Shown one piece after another: positions 9,151-9,889 of a DNA stretch of 9,889 bases. Origin of the DNA: Pseudomonadota bacterium (GTDB lineage: Bacteria > Pseudomonadota > Gammaproteobacteria > Xanthomonadales > Xanthomonadaceae); contig JAFAEU010000058.1 of NCBI GenBank assembly GCA_023423855.1, positions 1-9,889 on the forward strand. Reading direction: 5' to 3'. Below the pieces are notes generated by a model that searched no databases, was not told the origin of the DNA, and was given only the letters and a program-made list of their open reading frames with translations. The position numbers were made by a program, and so were the translations under genes. Numbering within the stretch: the stretch's first letter is position 1; each line of letters begins with the position of its first letter.

Positions 9151-9889
9151 ATGACGTCCATCCCGTCGTCCCCCATCGACGCGCTGCGCTCGCTGTTTCC
9201 GATGCTGGGTCGGGACGGCGGCCCCGGGAACCTGCCCGGACCGGGAGACACGCCCGGCGAGGGCATGGAGCTGGAGGATGGTCGGCCGCCGCGTCCTCCC
9301 GGCCCCCATTGGCCGACCGGCGACGCACGCGAGGCCCGGCCCGACGCGCCGCCCATGCGCGGCGAGGGCGCGCCACCGCTTTCGCAAGCGGACGCCGCGC
9401 GGCTCGCCGACACGCTGTCGACGGTGATGCGCCATGACCCGTCGCATCCGCTGTTCCGCGAACTGCAGCAGCTTCCGCCGGAAGCCTTGCGCCAGCTGGT
9501 GCAGTTCGTGACCCAGCATGCGGCGGTCGGTCGCGAACTCGCCGGCCAGGTGTCCGAACCGCTGGCCCAGGCCATGGCGCGCGTCGCGCCCGAGGCCCGC
9601 GACGCCCGGCAGCCACCGCCGTCGGACGCGCGCGGTTTCGCGGAGGCGACGCGCGCCCAGGCCGCCGGACAACAGATGGCATCCGATCGCGCGCCGATGG
9701 CGGCAGGACGCGAAACCTTCCCCCCGTCGCCCGGCCGCGCCGGCGAGGAAATCCGCGCCGCGGCGATGGCCGGCGCGTTCGAGGCGCGCACGCCGTCGGA
9801 ATCCCGCCCCGTCTCGACCCTGCCGTTGGCGGCGCTGCTGGCGCGCGCGGACGGCGTGCTGTCCCCCGTCCCGGCGGGCGGCGCCCGGG
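9151..9889 (+). CDS. Unrecognised Pro/Ala-rich protein, C-terminus beyond window
   Basis: An uninterrupted frame of 246 codons runs off the right edge. It starts at ATG 9151 with GGAGG (9140-9144) six bases upstream, the best Shine-Dalgarno in the window. The first 25 residues (MTSIPSSPIDALRSLFPMLG...) are followed by a Gly/Pro/Asp/Glu-rich disordered region (about 20-78). Next comes a predicted helical block (about 79-150: DAARLADTLSTVM, ELQQLPPEALRQLVQFV), then another Pro/Ala/Arg-rich stretch. There is no signal peptide or membrane segment in the visible part. The opposite strand is also open over 8919-9791 and shares the wobble positions, so codon bias alone does not decide. That product is Cys/Ser/Arg-rich and would cross the terminator, while this one has a ribosome site and sensible helices. 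I cannot name a family; a secreted effector, structural or length-control protein are only guesses. Confidence 0.65.
   Translation, partial: MTSIPSSPIDALRSLFPMLGRDGGPGNLPGPGDTPGEGMELEDGRPPRPPGPHWPTGDAREARPDAPPMRGEGAPPLSQADAARLADTLSTVMRHDPSHPLFRELQQLPPEALRQLVQFVTQHAAVGRELAGQVSEPLAQAMARVAPEARDARQPPPSDARGFAEATRAQAAGQQMASDRAPMAAGRETFPPSPGRAGEEIRAAAMAGAFEARTPSESRPVSTLPLAALLARADGVLSPVPAGGAR

Noticed and set aside
8919..9791. 290-codon minus-strand frame opposite the right-end gene
   Set aside because: Cys/Ser/Arg-rich product without domains that would cross the plus-strand terminator and small-RNA candidate; the opposite frame has GGAGG before its ATG.

Overview
The window comes from a GC-rich genome with strong G/C preference at codon third positions. 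Gene content (MutM, Tdk, Rep, YceH, an e(P4)-type lipoprotein phosphatase, an ECF sigma factor paired with a TPR-bearing Ser/Thr kinase) and several families of intergenic inverted repeats all point to a gammaproteobacterium of the Xanthomonadaceae, in the Lysobacter/Luteimonas/Stenotrophomonas range. That placement is inferred from the look of proteins and repeats, without a database search.

Layout, left to right. Bases 1-62 are the last codons of a MutM-like glycosylase. From 140 to 3815 lies a signalling module: an ECF-type sigma factor and, 265 bases later on the same strand, a 948-residue membrane protein with a cytoplasmic-type Ser/Thr kinase domain, one membrane segment and a long TPR region. 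A 30-base-armed inverted repeat sits between the two. The sigma factor lacks the acidic DAED-type motif of region 2.2 and carries a threonine there, as expected of sigma factors switched on by phosphorylation, so the kinase next door is the obvious candidate activator. From 3816 to 4077 two further inverted repeats separate the kinase from the convergent thymidine kinase gene (4078-4701, minus). Thymidine kinase and Rep helicase (4820-6793, plus) diverge from a short region holding a 49-base hairpin. Rep and the convergent yceH gene (7157-7807, minus) are separated by 363 bases with two more inverted repeats, one of which looks like a bidirectional terminator. yceH diverges from a lipoprotein acid phosphatase (7937-8860, plus).

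The right end changes character. After the phosphatase comes an AT-rich stretch with a good sigma-70 promoter, a 14-base palindrome over its -10 box, and 65 bases later a textbook rho-independent terminator. Together these look like a small-RNA gene (about 8932-8996). From 9151 a proline/alanine-rich open frame with a strong Shine-Dalgarno runs off the window; I do not recognise it.

The housekeeping genes (mutM, tdk, rep, yceH, phosphatase) are independent units with short leaders and recognisable -10 boxes. The parts that merit attention are the sigma/kinase module, the small-RNA candidate, the thymidine kinase with a degraded zinc site, and the repeat elements that occupy most of the longer intergenic gaps.
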